DNA from: Mycobacteriales bacterium
GTDB taxonomy: Bacteria > Actinomycetota > Actinomycetes > Mycobacteriales > SCTD01
NCBI GenBank assembly: GCA_030697205.1
Contig: JAUYQP010000023.1
Span: 1-64,000, forward strand
Length of the DNA: 64,000 bases
Reading direction: 5' to 3'
Part shown: one piece after another, positions 56,389-64,000 of the stretch
How the letters are laid out: each line of letters opens with the position of its first letter
Numbering within the stretch: the stretch's first letter is position 1
Position numbers and translations under genes: made by a program
Notes under the pieces: generated by a model
Database searches by the model: none
The model's input: only the letters and a program-made list of their open reading frames with translations
Told to the model about the DNA's origin: nothing

Positions 56389-57233
56389 GCACCTCCGCAG
56401 GTCTGCAGGCCTTCAGCGACCCGCTCGGTCCGAAGGGGCGGCTGCGCACCCGCATCGCGTCCGCCGCGGGCCTCGTCCTCATCCTGGGCCTGCTCGTCAT
56501 CGCGCTCAGGCGGCTCGACAGCCAGGGCCAGCTCGACCAGCAGGACTGGGAGCAGATCCTGTCCAAGGACGGCTTCGAGTTGCTCCTCGGGGGGCTCGTG
56601 CAGACCCTCAAGGTCGCTGTCATCGCGGTCGCGCTCTCGCTGTCGGTCGGCACCCTCATGGCCCTCGGTCGGCTCTCGCGCATCCCCTTCCTGCGCTACC
56701 TCGCCGGCACCTACGTCGAGCTGTTCCGCGCGCTGCCGTCGCTGCTGCTCATCCTCATCATGTTCTTCGGGATCGGGCTCGGGCAGTTCGCTGCCATCGT
56801 CGTCGGCCTGTCGCTCTACAACTCCGCGGTGATGGCCGAGATCGTGCGCGCCGGCATCCTGTCGCTGCCCCGCGGCCAGGCCGAGGCGGCGCTCGCGGTC
56901 GGCATGACCACCGGCCAGGTGTCGCGCTTCGTCGTACTCCCCCAGGCGATCTCCCGGATGCTCCCGTCGATCGTGGCGCAGGGCGTGGTCGTCCTCAAGG
57001 ACACGTCCTACGGCTTCGTGATCGGCTTCGAGGAGCTGCTGCGTCGTGGCCAGATCGCCGGCCAGGTGACCGGTGACCTGCTGCAGTGCCTGGTCGTCGT
57101 CGCGGTCATGTACATCGCGGTCTGCCTCTCGCTGTCGCAGGTCGCCCGCTGGCTCGAGGGGCGGCAGCGCCGCCGCTACGGTCGCGCTCCGGTGCTCGTC
57201 GGCAACGACGCCGGCGCCCCCGCCGCTGCCTGA
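56385..57233 (+). CDS. gluD: Glutamate-type ABC transporter permease GluD
   Basis: The 282-residue permease has an N-terminal cytoplasmic extension of about 25 residues, then TM helices and the EAA loop (GQAEAALAVGMTTGQVSRFVVLPQ). The ATG at 56385 overlaps the gluC stop. It is the last gene of the operon and is followed by a long repeat-bearing gap. Confidence 0.92.
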   Translation: MSTSAGLQAFSDPLGPKGRLRTRIASAAGLVLILGLLVIALRRLDSQGQLDQQDWEQILSKDGFELLLGGLVQTLKVAVIAVALSLSVGTLMALGRLSRIPFLRYLAGTYVELFRALPSLLLILIMFFGIGLGQFAAIVVGLSLYNSAVMAEIVRAGILSLPRGQAEAALAVGMTTGQVSRFVVLPQAISRMLPSIVAQGVVVLKDTSYGFVIGFEELLRRGQIAGQVTGDLLQCLVVVAVMYIAVCLSLSQVARWLEGRQRRRYGRAPVLVGNDAGAPAAA

Positions 57234-57292
57234 CCCCCGCCGCCCCCGCCCACCTGTTACCGCGCAGCCCGTACCGCCCGCCTTGCGCCGAC

Positions 57293-57348
57293 GATCTTCG
57301 CCCTGTTGCGATTCGTCGAGCGTGGCGACCCGCAACAAGGCGAAGATC
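57293..57348. repeat. 18-bp inverted repeat with 20-nt loop
   Basis: GATCTTCGCCCTGTTGCG (57293-57310) pairs at 17 of 18 positions with CGCAACAAGGCGAAGATC (57331-57348). It may act as the gluABCD terminator. It abuts the GATCACCACGGTTGCGGCG segment shared with the 50-kb repeat, which suggests a mobile or dispersed origin. Confidence 0.6.
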
Positions 57349-57378
57349 ACCACGGTTGCGGCGGGGCCGGGCGGGGCC

Positions 57379-57464
57379 GGTCCCACTGCTTCCACCTGCT
57401 CCTCACCCGGCCGTGTCCCCTGCTGCGCGCGACGGCGACACCGTGAGGTGGAAGTAGTAGGACC
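57379..57464. repeat. Hairpin repeat element, copy 1
   Basis: The outer arms GGTCCCACTGCTTCCACCT and its partner near 57446-57464 pair with two mismatches or wobbles. An inner GTGTCC ... GGCGACAC arm is shared with copy 2. The element is about 86 bp. Confidence 0.6.
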
Positions 57465-57503
57465 GCGTCACAGGCACGCGCGGGCAGGTCGGGGCCGGGC
57501 AGC

Positions 57504-57591
57504 GGTCCGTTCTGCTTCCACCCGGCACCTCTCCGGCGGTGTCCCCCGCTGCGGGCTGCCGGCGACACGGTGAGGTGGAAGCAGAACGGAT
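57504..57591. repeat. Hairpin repeat element, copy 2
   Basis: TCCGTTCTGCTTCCACC (57506-57522) pairs perfectly over 17 bp with 57574-57590. The layout equals copy 1, but several stem positions differ in both arms together, so the pairing is preserved. Confidence 0.6.
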
Positions 57592-57646
57592 CGCGCGGGA
57601 AGGGCGGACAGGGCGGGCAGGGGGACCCGGAGACGGGCCCGGACGT

Positions 57647-57680
57647 ACGACGGGCCCGCTCCTCGGAGCGGGCCCGTCGT
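57647..57680 (-). terminator. Strong hairpin terminator
   Basis: A perfect 16-bp stem (ACGACGGGCCCGCTCC with its complement) and 2-nt centre lies 12 bp after the stop of the surface-protein gene at 57692. It could also stop read-through from gluABCD. Confidence 0.8.
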
Positions 57681-57691
57681 AGAGGGGTCGG

Positions 57692-60004
57692 TCAGGCGGT
57701 GCGGCGGCGCAGCGCGACCGCGCCGAGCACGAGGCCGAGCGCGACCAGCGGGACCCCGGTGGTCAGGCCGGTGGCGGGCAGGGCCGGAGGGGTCGGCGCG
57801 GCGACCGGCGGCTGCGCCACGGGCGGCTGAGCGACCGGCGGGGCGACGACCGGCGCGGACGCGCGGGCGCCGAGCACGATGTCCATGGACGGCGCGTTGT
57901 CGACGTGCTCCATGAAGCTCTGCACCTCCGACGCCGGGCTCGGGTTGAGGAACGAGAACGCCGTCGCGTCGTAGAGACGGTCACCGTCCTTCGCAGCGAC
58001 CTCGGTGGGACGCAGGCCCTCGTCGAGCGGGCCGAGCGCCTTGAGCAGCGAGCCGGGGACGTCGAGCCGGATGAGCCCGGCCTCCTGGTCGACGGTGCCG
58101 GTGACGCCCTCACCGTCCGTGGGGTTCTCGGTGCCCGGGTAGATCAGGCACTTGCCCTCGTTGGAGGCGCAGGCGGCACTGGTCGTGGTGTAGCCGTTGT
58201 AGCCGAAGAACCAGCCGGTGGCGGCGTCCCAACGGGCGACGGCCGCGGCACCCTGCCAGCCGTCGACGAAGCGGTAGATGTAGACCAGCGAGCCCGGCGC
58301 GGCGGTCTGCGTCGTGAGGATCGCGTCCTGCAGCGCCGCGTCGGAGAGGTCCTTGTAGCGCATCTCGACGATGAAGCCACCGCCCTCGCGCGGCAGCACC
58401 TCGACGGCCTTCTTGCCGTCACGGTCGACGAGGTCGAGGGCGTCGACGGGGTTCTGCGCGCCGTCGATGAGCGGCAGCAGCGGGTTGGTGAAGGAGTAGC
58501 TGGACAGCGCATCGCCCGCAGGGTCCGGCGAGGTCGTGCGCACGACCTCGCGACCCGGTCGCGACACCGTCCCGCCGCCGTTGCTCGGGCCGCCGATCTG
58601 CACGACCACCGACGGGGTCGCGACGGTGCCGGCGGGGTCACCCGGGCGCTTGCCGGCGTTGCTGTAGACGATGTTGAGAGCGCCGGACTTCTCGTTGTAC
58701 TCCATCGTGAAGTAGTCGACGAGCGAGCGATCGGCTCCGGCGACGGTGCAGCCGAGGCCGTTGAGGCAGATCGAGTCGTAGTGGCTCGGGTGCGTCGTCG
58801 CCTGCACCTGCGACACCTTCGGGTTCGCGCTGAAGACGTCGAGCACCTGGTTGACGTAGACGTGCCAGGCGGCCTGGAACGTTCCCTCGTCGGGATTGCC
58901 CTCGCTGGCCGTGCCGTAGTAGGCCACGGCGGCGCGACCGGCGGCCCCCGAGGCCGCGACCCACGGCATGACCGTCGTCTTCACCGAGCCCCGGTTCATC
59001 CGGATCTTCTCGGTGAAGCCCGGGTTGGTCACGTTCGAGGCGGACTCCGTCGCGGGGGCGTCGCCCTTGCAGTTCTTGAACACCTCGAAGGTCGCGGCGA
59101 CGAGGTAGGTCGCGCGGTCCTCGCCCTTCTCGGTGTAGGTGACGTAGACGTTGCCGTCGTCGTCGTGGTCGGCGGCAACGAAGCCGGCCGTCGGCGGGAC
59201 CTCGGCGTCGACGGCGACGCACTGGGAGAAGGTCTCGCCGTTGTCCTGCGACAGCGCGATCTTCACCAGGTTGCCGGCGCTGTAAGGGAAGTAGACGAAG
59301 GCCTTCGACACGTCGGTCTCGCCCGGCGGGAGGAAGGCCCGGATCTGGCCGATGCGTCCGGCCTCGTTGGCGGCGCGGGCACCCGGCGTGTTGTAGGTCA
59401 GACCACCGTCGACCGACTTCTGCACGACCTTGTTGAGGGCCAGGTTGTTGTAGGTGAGGAAAGCGGTCTTGTCGTCGCTGAAGGCGATCCACTGGCGGTC
59501 GACGCCCGGGATCGACTCGCTCGTGGCACTCGCGGCGAAGGTGCGACCGGAGTTCGCCGACGTCGCGGTCGAGAAGTTCGTCAGCGGGCCGAGGCCGGCG
59601 TAGGCGAGGGCGTACTGCCCCTGCGCGTTGGGCGTGATGGCCGTCGCCAGCGCGCAGTCACCCCCGCCCTGACCGGCGGCGATCTGACCGCGGGGCGCCG
59701 TACCCAGGAGGTGGAACTGGTCTCCCCCGTCGGTCGAGATCTGGGCGTAGTCGTTGGCGGTGGAGAAGCCGGTCGGCCCGCAGGTGTAGATGTTGCCGTT
59801 GCGGTCCGGCGTGATCGCCGGCTCGCCCTCGTCGCGCTGCGGGTCCGAGACGATCGTCGCGCTGAACTGCAGGTCAGACGGCTCGATCGGGAAGGCGTCG
59901 GCCGCCGCCGCGCTCTGGCCGGGCGCCCCGACGAGGGCGCCTCCACCGAGGACGAGGGCGGTGACGGCCAGCAGGGGCAGTCGTCGCGACGAGCGTGTGC
60001 GCAT
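57692..60004 (-). CDS. LPxTG-anchored surface protein with Asp-box repeats, copy 3
   Basis: The 770-residue exported protein has a signal peptide (to about AAAADA, 36) and a sialidase-like propeller region with Asp-box-like repeats (AQISTDGGDQFHLL, TSANSGRTFAAS, KSVDGGLTYNTP, LSQDNGETFSQC). A domain rich in aromatic strands follows. The C-terminus PALPATG plus TM and RRRTA is a sortase signal. It is less similar to the two large BNR proteins than they are to each other. The ATG at 60004 starts the signal peptide. The role is unknown; recognition of surface ligands is plausible. Confidence 0.82.
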   Translation of the reverse strand: MRTRSSRRLPLLAVTALVLGGGALVGAPGQSAAAADAFPIEPSDLQFSATIVSDPQRDEGEPAITPDRNGNIYTCGPTGFSTANDYAQISTDGGDQFHLLGTAPRGQIAAGQGGGDCALATAITPNAQGQYALAYAGLGPLTNFSTATSANSGRTFAASATSESIPGVDRQWIAFSDDKTAFLTYNNLALNKVVQKSVDGGLTYNTPGARAANEAGRIGQIRAFLPPGETDVSKAFVYFPYSAGNLVKIALSQDNGETFSQCVAVDAEVPPTAGFVAADHDDDGNVYVTYTEKGEDRATYLVAATFEVFKNCKGDAPATESASNVTNPGFTEKIRMNRGSVKTTVMPWVAASGAAGRAAVAYYGTASEGNPDEGTFQAAWHVYVNQVLDVFSANPKVSQVQATTHPSHYDSICLNGLGCTVAGADRSLVDYFTMEYNEKSGALNIVYSNAGKRPGDPAGTVATPSVVVQIGGPSNGGGTVSRPGREVVRTTSPDPAGDALSSYSFTNPLLPLIDGAQNPVDALDLVDRDGKKAVEVLPREGGGFIVEMRYKDLSDAALQDAILTTQTAAPGSLVYIYRFVDGWQGAAAVARWDAATGWFFGYNGYTTTSAACASNEGKCLIYPGTENPTDGEGVTGTVDQEAGLIRLDVPGSLLKALGPLDEGLRPTEVAAKDGDRLYDATAFSFLNPSPASEVQSFMEHVDNAPSMDIVLGARASAPVVAPPVAQPPVAQPPVAAPTPPALPATGLTTGVPLVALGLVLGAVALRRRTA

Positions 60005-60201
60005 CAGGGCTCCGCGGATCAGTGCGCGCGGTCGGGGTGTCCGCCGGCGCGTCGGGAGTCCATCATCGCCCATCCCGGGGCAGAACGTCCCGTTCCTGAC
60101 CTCGACGACCGGGCGCTTTCACCAGACCTGCCCCACACTCGACCGAACCCCGCGGCCGCGATCTCCGTCTCAGCCCGGTGGCACGACAGGGGACGATCGC
60201 G

Positions 60202-60729
60202 ATGGGGGAGGTGACCGTGGCGGCCGCACTGCGGGGGCCGGCAGCCGCGACGGGCGGCCGGGACGACGCGGCCCGCGCGCTGTGGGCCGAGCACTACCCA
60301 CGACTCGCCGGCTGGACCAAGGCCCTCGTCGGTGACACCGACGTCGCGCACGACGTCGCCGCCGAGGCCTTCGCGCGCCTGCTCGGCACGTGGCTCACCG
60401 TCCGCGAGCCCAAGGCCTTCCTCTACACCGTCGCCGGCAACCTGGCCCGCGACCACTGGCGGCGGACCGACCGCGACCGCCGCCTCGTCGACCGGGTCGG
60501 AGCCGTCACCCCCACCAGCGCCTCAGCCTCCGACCCGTGGCTGCGCGACCTCGTCGAGCGGCTCCCCGACCGGCTCCGTATGCCTGTCCTCCTGCACAAC
60601 TACGCCGACCTCCCCGTGAGCGAGGTCGCCACCGCCCTCCGCAAGTCCGAGGGCACCGTCAAGCGCGCGCTGTCCGAGGGCCGCGCCGCCCTGCTCGCCG
60701 CTGTCGAGTCCTCCGTGGAGTCCTCATGA
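60202..60729 (+). CDS. ECF-type RNA polymerase sigma factor
   Basis: The 175-residue protein has sigma-2 (ALWAEHYPRLAGWTKALVGD, DVAAEAFARLL, KAFLYTVAGNLARDHWRR) and sigma-4 (LPDRLRMPVLLHNYADLPVSEVATALRKSEGTVKRALSEGRAAL). It is of the SigE/SigM-like ECF group. The ATG at 60202 has AGGGGA at a suitable distance. The next gene overlaps by ATGA and encodes a membrane protein in the position usual for an anti-sigma factor. Confidence 0.88.
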   Translation: MGEVTVAAALRGPAAATGGRDDAARALWAEHYPRLAGWTKALVGDTDVAHDVAAEAFARLLGTWLTVREPKAFLYTVAGNLARDHWRRTDRDRRLVDRVGAVTPTSASASDPWLRDLVERLPDRLRMPVLLHNYADLPVSEVATALRKSEGTVKRALSEGRAALLAAVESSVESS

Positions 60730-61739
60730 CCGACCTTCCCGGCTTCCCGATCGACCCGCTGTCGCCACCACCAGGGGCGTACGACGGGGTCGCCCGACGC
60801 GCCCGCGTCCTGCGCGCCAGGTCGGCACTGCTCGGCGGCGGGCTCGCCCTGACCGTGGGTGCCGCCGGTCTCGGCGCAGCTCTGCTCGTCGGTGGCCCCA
60901 CCACCGAGGCCGACGACCGACTCGCGGTGACGGCCACGTCCTCCCCGAGCTCCTCGGCGGGTCCCATTGCGTCGGGCCGTCCGGACGAGACCCCCTCGCC
61001 GCAGCCGACAAGCACCCCGACCGGGACGCCCAGGCCGGCTGCCTCCAGCACCGCGAAGGCGCCGACTCCCTCACCCGCTGCGGTCACGACAGCCACCTCG
61101 ACGCCGTTGCGGGTCTACCGCGGCACGGTCGTCGACACCGCTGGCCGTCCGATGGCCGGCATCCGGGTCTACGAGGTGAGGAGCGAGTACGACCCCTTCG
61201 AGCGGCTCGCCCTCACCGGCCCCGACGGCACCTTCGAGGTCCCGTGCAACGGTGCCAGGGTGCTGCTCGTCGCCTGGGACCTGGCACAGCCGCAGCCGCC
61301 CGGTACCCGCAACCTGGCCCCGGTCTTCGTCGACGGCAAGGGCTCCATCTCGAGCTCGCAGGCGCCTGACTGCGGCACCGGGACGACGACGCTGCGCCCG
61401 GGGGGCATCCTCGAGGGCGCCTTCCGCGTCGTCGACGACGAGTCGGGCGAGGAGCGCCCCCCGGCGGACGGCGCGGAGCCAGGCGGAGGCAACCAGTGCT
61501 CGACACTGGGGATCAAGGTCTTCTGCGCGACATGGACGATCACCGACGGTCGCTACCGCTTCGTCGGCGTGCCGGGCGGGCGGGACAACCTGCAGACGGA
61601 CCTGCAGTTCGACGCCGACGTCCGGGTCGCGCCTGGTCAGACCGTGCAGCGCGACTGGTACGACTGCCGCGACTGCAAGGACGGCCAGCGCCCGAGCAGT
61701 CCGCCGACGAGCGCGTCGCCGAGTCCCAGCGCCGCCTGA
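60726..61739 (+). CDS. Membrane-anchored protein coupled to the ECF sigma gene (possible anti-sigma factor)
   Basis: The 337-residue protein has a short cytoplasmic N-terminus (about 1-33), one TM helix near 34-56 (LLGGGLALTVGAAGLGAALLVGG), a long Ser/Thr/Pro linker and an extracytoplasmic carboxypeptidase-regulatory-like beta domain (YRGTVVDTAGRPMAGIRVYEV to YRFVGVPGG). No zinc-binding HxxxCxxC ASD motif is seen in the short N-terminus, so an anti-sigma role rests on gene coupling. It may instead be a sigma-controlled surface protein. Confidence 0.65.
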   Translation: MTDLPGFPIDPLSPPPGAYDGVARRARVLRARSALLGGGLALTVGAAGLGAALLVGGPTTEADDRLAVTATSSPSSSAGPIASGRPDETPSPQPTSTPTGTPRPAASSTAKAPTPSPAAVTTATSTPLRVYRGTVVDTAGRPMAGIRVYEVRSEYDPFERLALTGPDGTFEVPCNGARVLLVAWDLAQPQPPGTRNLAPVFVDGKGSISSSQAPDCGTGTTTLRPGGILEGAFRVVDDESGEERPPADGAEPGGGNQCSTLGIKVFCATWTITDGRYRFVGVPGGRDNLQTDLQFDADVRVAPGQTVQRDWYDCRDCKDGQRPSSPPTSASPSPSAA

Positions 61740-61758
61740 CTCGTCCCGTGGACCGGGG

Positions 61759-63213
61759 TCAGCCGCAGGTGGGGGCGGGGGCCAGTGGTGGCGGCGCACC
61801 GATGCTCGGCATGCCGAGCGAGACCCCGGGCGTGACCGGGCGGGTGCCGGCGTCGGAGGCGTCGCCGGCGCGGGTGCGGCGGTGCGACAGCAGCGCGCCC
61901 TCGGCCCGCAGGTAGTGCGGGCCGGCGTCGGTGACGACCGTCGTGACCACGTCACCGGGACGTACGCCGGGGGCGGCCGCGAGGTGCACGAGGCGGTTGT
62001 CGCGGGCGCGGCCCGTGAGCCGGCCGGGGGCGTCCTTGCGACCCTCACCCACGGACACGAGCACCTCGACGGTGCGGCCGACCTGCTGCCGCATCCCGTC
62101 GTACGTCATCCGGTCCTGCAGCGCCACGAGCCGCTGGTAGCGCTCGGCGACGACCTCGGGCGGGACCTGGTCGGGGTAGGTGGCGGCCGGGGTGCCGGGG
62201 CGGGTGGAGTACTGGAAGGTGAAGGCGCCGGCGAAGCGCGACGCCTCGACGACGCGCAGGGTCTCCTCGAAGTCCGCGTCGGTCTCGCCCGGGAAGCCGA
62301 CGATGATGTCGGTCGTGATCGCGGCGTCGGGGATCTCTGCGCGGACCCGGTCGAGGATGCCGAGGAAGCGCTCGGAGCGGTAGGACCGGCGCATCCTGCG
62401 CAGGACCTCGTCCGACCCGGACTGCAGCGGCATGTGCAGCGACGGGCAGACCGCGGGGGTCTCGGCCATCGCGGCGATGACGTCGTCGGTGAAGTCGCGC
62501 GGGTGCGGGCTGGTGAAGCGCACTCGCTCGAGGCCGGTCGCGCCGACCGCGCGCAGGAGTTTGCCGAAGGCGTCGCGGTCGCCGAAGGAGCGGCCGTAGG
62601 AGTTGACGTTCTGCCCCAGCAGCGTGACCTCGAGGACGCCCTGCTCGACGAGGACCTCGACCTCGCGCAGCACGTCGCCCGGGCGCCGGTCCTCCTCCTT
62701 TCCGCGCAGGCTCGGGACGATGCAGAAGGTGCAGGTGTTGTCGCAGCCGACGCTGATGGAGACCCAGGCGCTGTAGGTGCTCTCACGCCTCGCGGGCAGG
62801 GTCGACGGGAAGACCTCGAGCGACTCGAGCAGCTCGACCTGGGCAGCCTGCTCGACGCGGGCGCGCTCGAGCAGCACCGGCAACGACCCGACGTTGTGGG
62901 TGCCGAAGACGACGTCGACGTAGGGCGCCTTCTCGACGATGAGGCCCTGGTCCTTCTGCGCGAGGCAGCCGCCGACGGCGATCTGCATGCCAGGCGTGCG
63001 GTCCTTGACCGGCTTGAGATGGCCGAGGTTGCCGTAGAGCTTGTTGTCGGCGTTCTCCCGGACCGCGCAGGTGTTGAACACGACAACGTCGGGAGTCGCG
63101 CCCGTCTCCGCCGGGACGTACCCGGCCTCGTCGAGCAGCCCGGAGATGCGCTCGGAGTCGTGCACGTTCATCTGGCACCCGTAGGTGCGCACCTCGTAGG
63201 TCCGCGCGCTCAC
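61759..63213 (-). CDS. miaB: tRNA-2-methylthio-N6-dimethylallyladenosine synthase
   Basis: MiaB is a radical-SAM enzyme that adds the 2-methylthio group to i6A37. The 484-residue protein has three N-terminal cluster Cys (YGCQMN, NTCAVR, GGCLAQ), the radical-SAM [10 protein letters not shown] motif and a C-terminal TRAM domain. The tail after TRAM (to [12 protein letters not shown]) is longer and Pro-rich. The GTG at 63213 has TGGAG upstream and gives the usual N-terminus. The SNase-like gene lies 10 bp upstream on the same strand. Confidence 0.95.
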   Translation of the reverse strand: MSARTYEVRTYGCQMNVHDSERISGLLDEAGYVPAETGATPDVVVFNTCAVRENADNKLYGNLGHLKPVKDRTPGMQIAVGGCLAQKDQGLIVEKAPYVDVVFGTHNVGSLPVLLERARVEQAAQVELLESLEVFPSTLPARRESTYSAWVSISVGCDNTCTFCIVPSLRGKEEDRRPGDVLREVEVLVEQGVLEVTLLGQNVNSYGRSFGDRDAFGKLLRAVGATGLERVRFTSPHPRDFTDDVIAAMAETPAVCPSLHMPLQSGSDEVLRRMRRSYRSERFLGILDRVRAEIPDAAITTDIIVGFPGETDADFEETLRVVEASRFAGAFTFQYSTRPGTPAATYPDQVPPEVVAERYQRLVALQDRMTYDGMRQQVGRTVEVLVSVGEGRKDAPGRLTGRARDNRLVHLAAAPGVRPGDVVTTVVTDAGPHYLRAEGALLSHRRTRAGDASDAGTRPVTPGVSLGMPSIGAPPPLAPAPTCG

Positions 63214-63223
63214 GGGCTCCAGG

Positions 63224-63742
63224 CTAGTTGCCGCACGCCCAGACACCCCGGCCCTGCGCGCGACCCACGTCCTCGGCGGCGCGCATCGCCTCGAGGTGCT
63301 CGGTGTTGGGGCGTACGACGAGGACCTGTGCGAAGCCGTCCGCCAGCAGGTGCTGCTGCAGGTTGCGCCCCTCGTCGTCCCAGACGTAGAGCAGGGTGCG
63401 GCCGAAGCGGTCCGTGCGCTGCCGGTCGGCCGTGACCCGCACGGTCGACCCGACAGGCACCCGCTGGGCCAGGGCCTGCGACGCCTCGGGCCCGAAGCAC
63501 TCCGGGACGTCGCCGTCCTCGGGGGTGTCGACGAGCAGCAGCCGGACCTTCGTCGGCTCTCCCGGCAGCGGGCCGGTGCCGCGTCCGCGCAGCGTCAGGG
63601 TGTCGCCGTCGGTGTGACGCACGACGGTGGCCTCCTGCGCGCCGCCAGGGACCGGCAGCGCGACGAAGGACGGGCCCACGGTCGTCGCGGCGCTCTGACA
63701 GCCGGCAACCAGCAGGAGCGCGAGGAGGGGGCTGCGGCGCAT
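63224..63742 (-). CDS. Staphylococcal-nuclease-like lipoprotein
   Basis: The 172-residue protein has a lipobox LLVAGC (Cys15) and an SNase fold. [10 protein letters not shown] provides the calcium-binding Asp (45/47), [10 protein letters not shown] has Arg67 and Glu75, and [10 protein letters not shown] has Arg115, matching the Arg-Glu-Arg catalytic set of micrococcal nuclease. It should be an extracytoplasmic, membrane-tethered nuclease. It sits 10 bp before miaB. Confidence 0.85.
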   Translation of the reverse strand: MRRSPLLALLLVAGCQSAATTVGPSFVALPVPGGAQEATVVRHTDGDTLTLRGRGTGPLPGEPTKVRLLLVDTPEDGDVPECFGPEASQALAQRVPVGSTVRVTADRQRTDRFGRTLLYVWDDEGRNLQQHLLADGFAQVLVVRPNTEHLEAMRAAEDVGRAQGRGVWACGN

Positions 63743-63803
63743 CCGCTCAGCATGCTGCCGGCCACCGACAGGCCCGACCTCCCGCCCTTCGGCGCGGCGG
63801 GGG

Positions 63804-64000
63804 CTACAGGGCGAGGACCGTCATGAGCTCGCGGGCGGCCGGGCCACCAGCGTCGATCGCGAGGTCGAGCGCGCGGGTCACGTCGAGGTCGTCGCAGAGC
63901 GCAGCGAGCACCTCGGTGGTGCGGTCCTCGCCCTGCCGGCCGGCGGCGGCGTGCAGCGCCTCGAGCCGGGCCTGCGCGGCGACGAGCGCCGCGTCGGTGT
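63804..64000 (-). CDS. C-terminal end of a gene cut by the window edge (CysS/MshC-like tail)
   Basis: The frame ends at the TAG (63806-63804), and its last residues include AAQARLEALHAAAG, VLAALCDDLDVTRALDLAID and ARELMTVLAL. The DDLD..RAL block recalls the C-terminal helical domain of cysteinyl-tRNA synthetase and its MshC relatives. With only 65 residues visible and no catalytic part, the identity is tentative. Confidence 0.45.
   Translation of the reverse strand, partial: TDAALVAAQARLEALHAAAGRQGEDRTTEVLAALCDDLDVTRALDLAIDAGGPAARELMTVLAL

Larger units (their letters stand above)
57234..57646. other. Gene-free repeat-rich region after gluD
   Basis: About 410 bp without a gene contain one long hairpin and two related hairpin elements, listed separately. 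Open frames here are low-complexity shadows of the repeats. Confidence 0.6.

Noticed and set aside
57293-57591. Protein-coding genes in the gap after gluD
   Set aside because: The frames follow hairpin arms, have no start signals and read as repeats of Arg/Pro/Cys.

Overview
The window is a stretch of high-GC actinobacterial chromosome. The GC-rich third codon positions, frequent GTG starts and ATGA gene overlaps, Tat signals and the order nrdR-nrdJ, lexA, hflX, dapF, miaA, gluABCD, miaB are typical of Actinomycetes. The genus cannot be named from the sequence. Function calls rest on reading the translations by eye; no database search was run.

Left accessory region (1-13.5 kb). The edge cuts an IS3-type element. 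A small GIY-YIG-like gene follows, then a complete four-gene Wadjet (JetABCD, SMC-type plasmid defence) operon on the minus strand in which every junction is an ATGA overlap. Next come two unknown small genes, orphan Phd-like and XRE-like antitoxins, three small unknown or DUF genes, and an AbiEi/AbiEii-like pair. This reads as a defence and toxin-antitoxin island.

Nucleotide-reduction and redox-sensing block (13.5-24 kb). nrdR and the B12-dependent reductase nrdJ lie behind two NrdR boxes. An RHH-DUF433/DUF5615 toxin-antitoxin pair follows. A dormancy-type two-component system (DevR-like regulator, and a DevS-like GAF kinase with the heme-ligand histidine) brackets an Acg-type nitroreductase. 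DosR-like palindromes precede the nitroreductase/devS pair and a nearby membrane protein. An RsbW-like kinase and a STAS antagonist complete the block.

Secreted-enzyme and housekeeping block (24-53 kb). Three zinc-ribbon proteins are followed by many exported hydrolases: a matrixin-like protease, two CocE/S15 hydrolases, a penicillin-acylase-type Ntn hydrolase, a subtilisin, an M14 carboxypeptidase and a PHP protein, plus two LPxTG BNR-repeat surface proteins. They interleave with lexA, a LysM protein, hflX and dapF. Four of the hydrolase genes share a 28-nt upstream motif that I do not recognise. One LVIVD-type gene is broken. hflX has Thr where the P-loop Lys should be.

Right block (53-64 kb). 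miaA, a complete gluABCD amino-acid importer, a repeat-rich gene-free stretch with two covarying hairpins, a third LPxTG surface protein, an ECF sigma factor with a coupled membrane protein, miaB, a lipoprotein nuclease, and the C-terminal tail of one more gene at the edge. No rRNA, tRNA or CRISPR array was seen.
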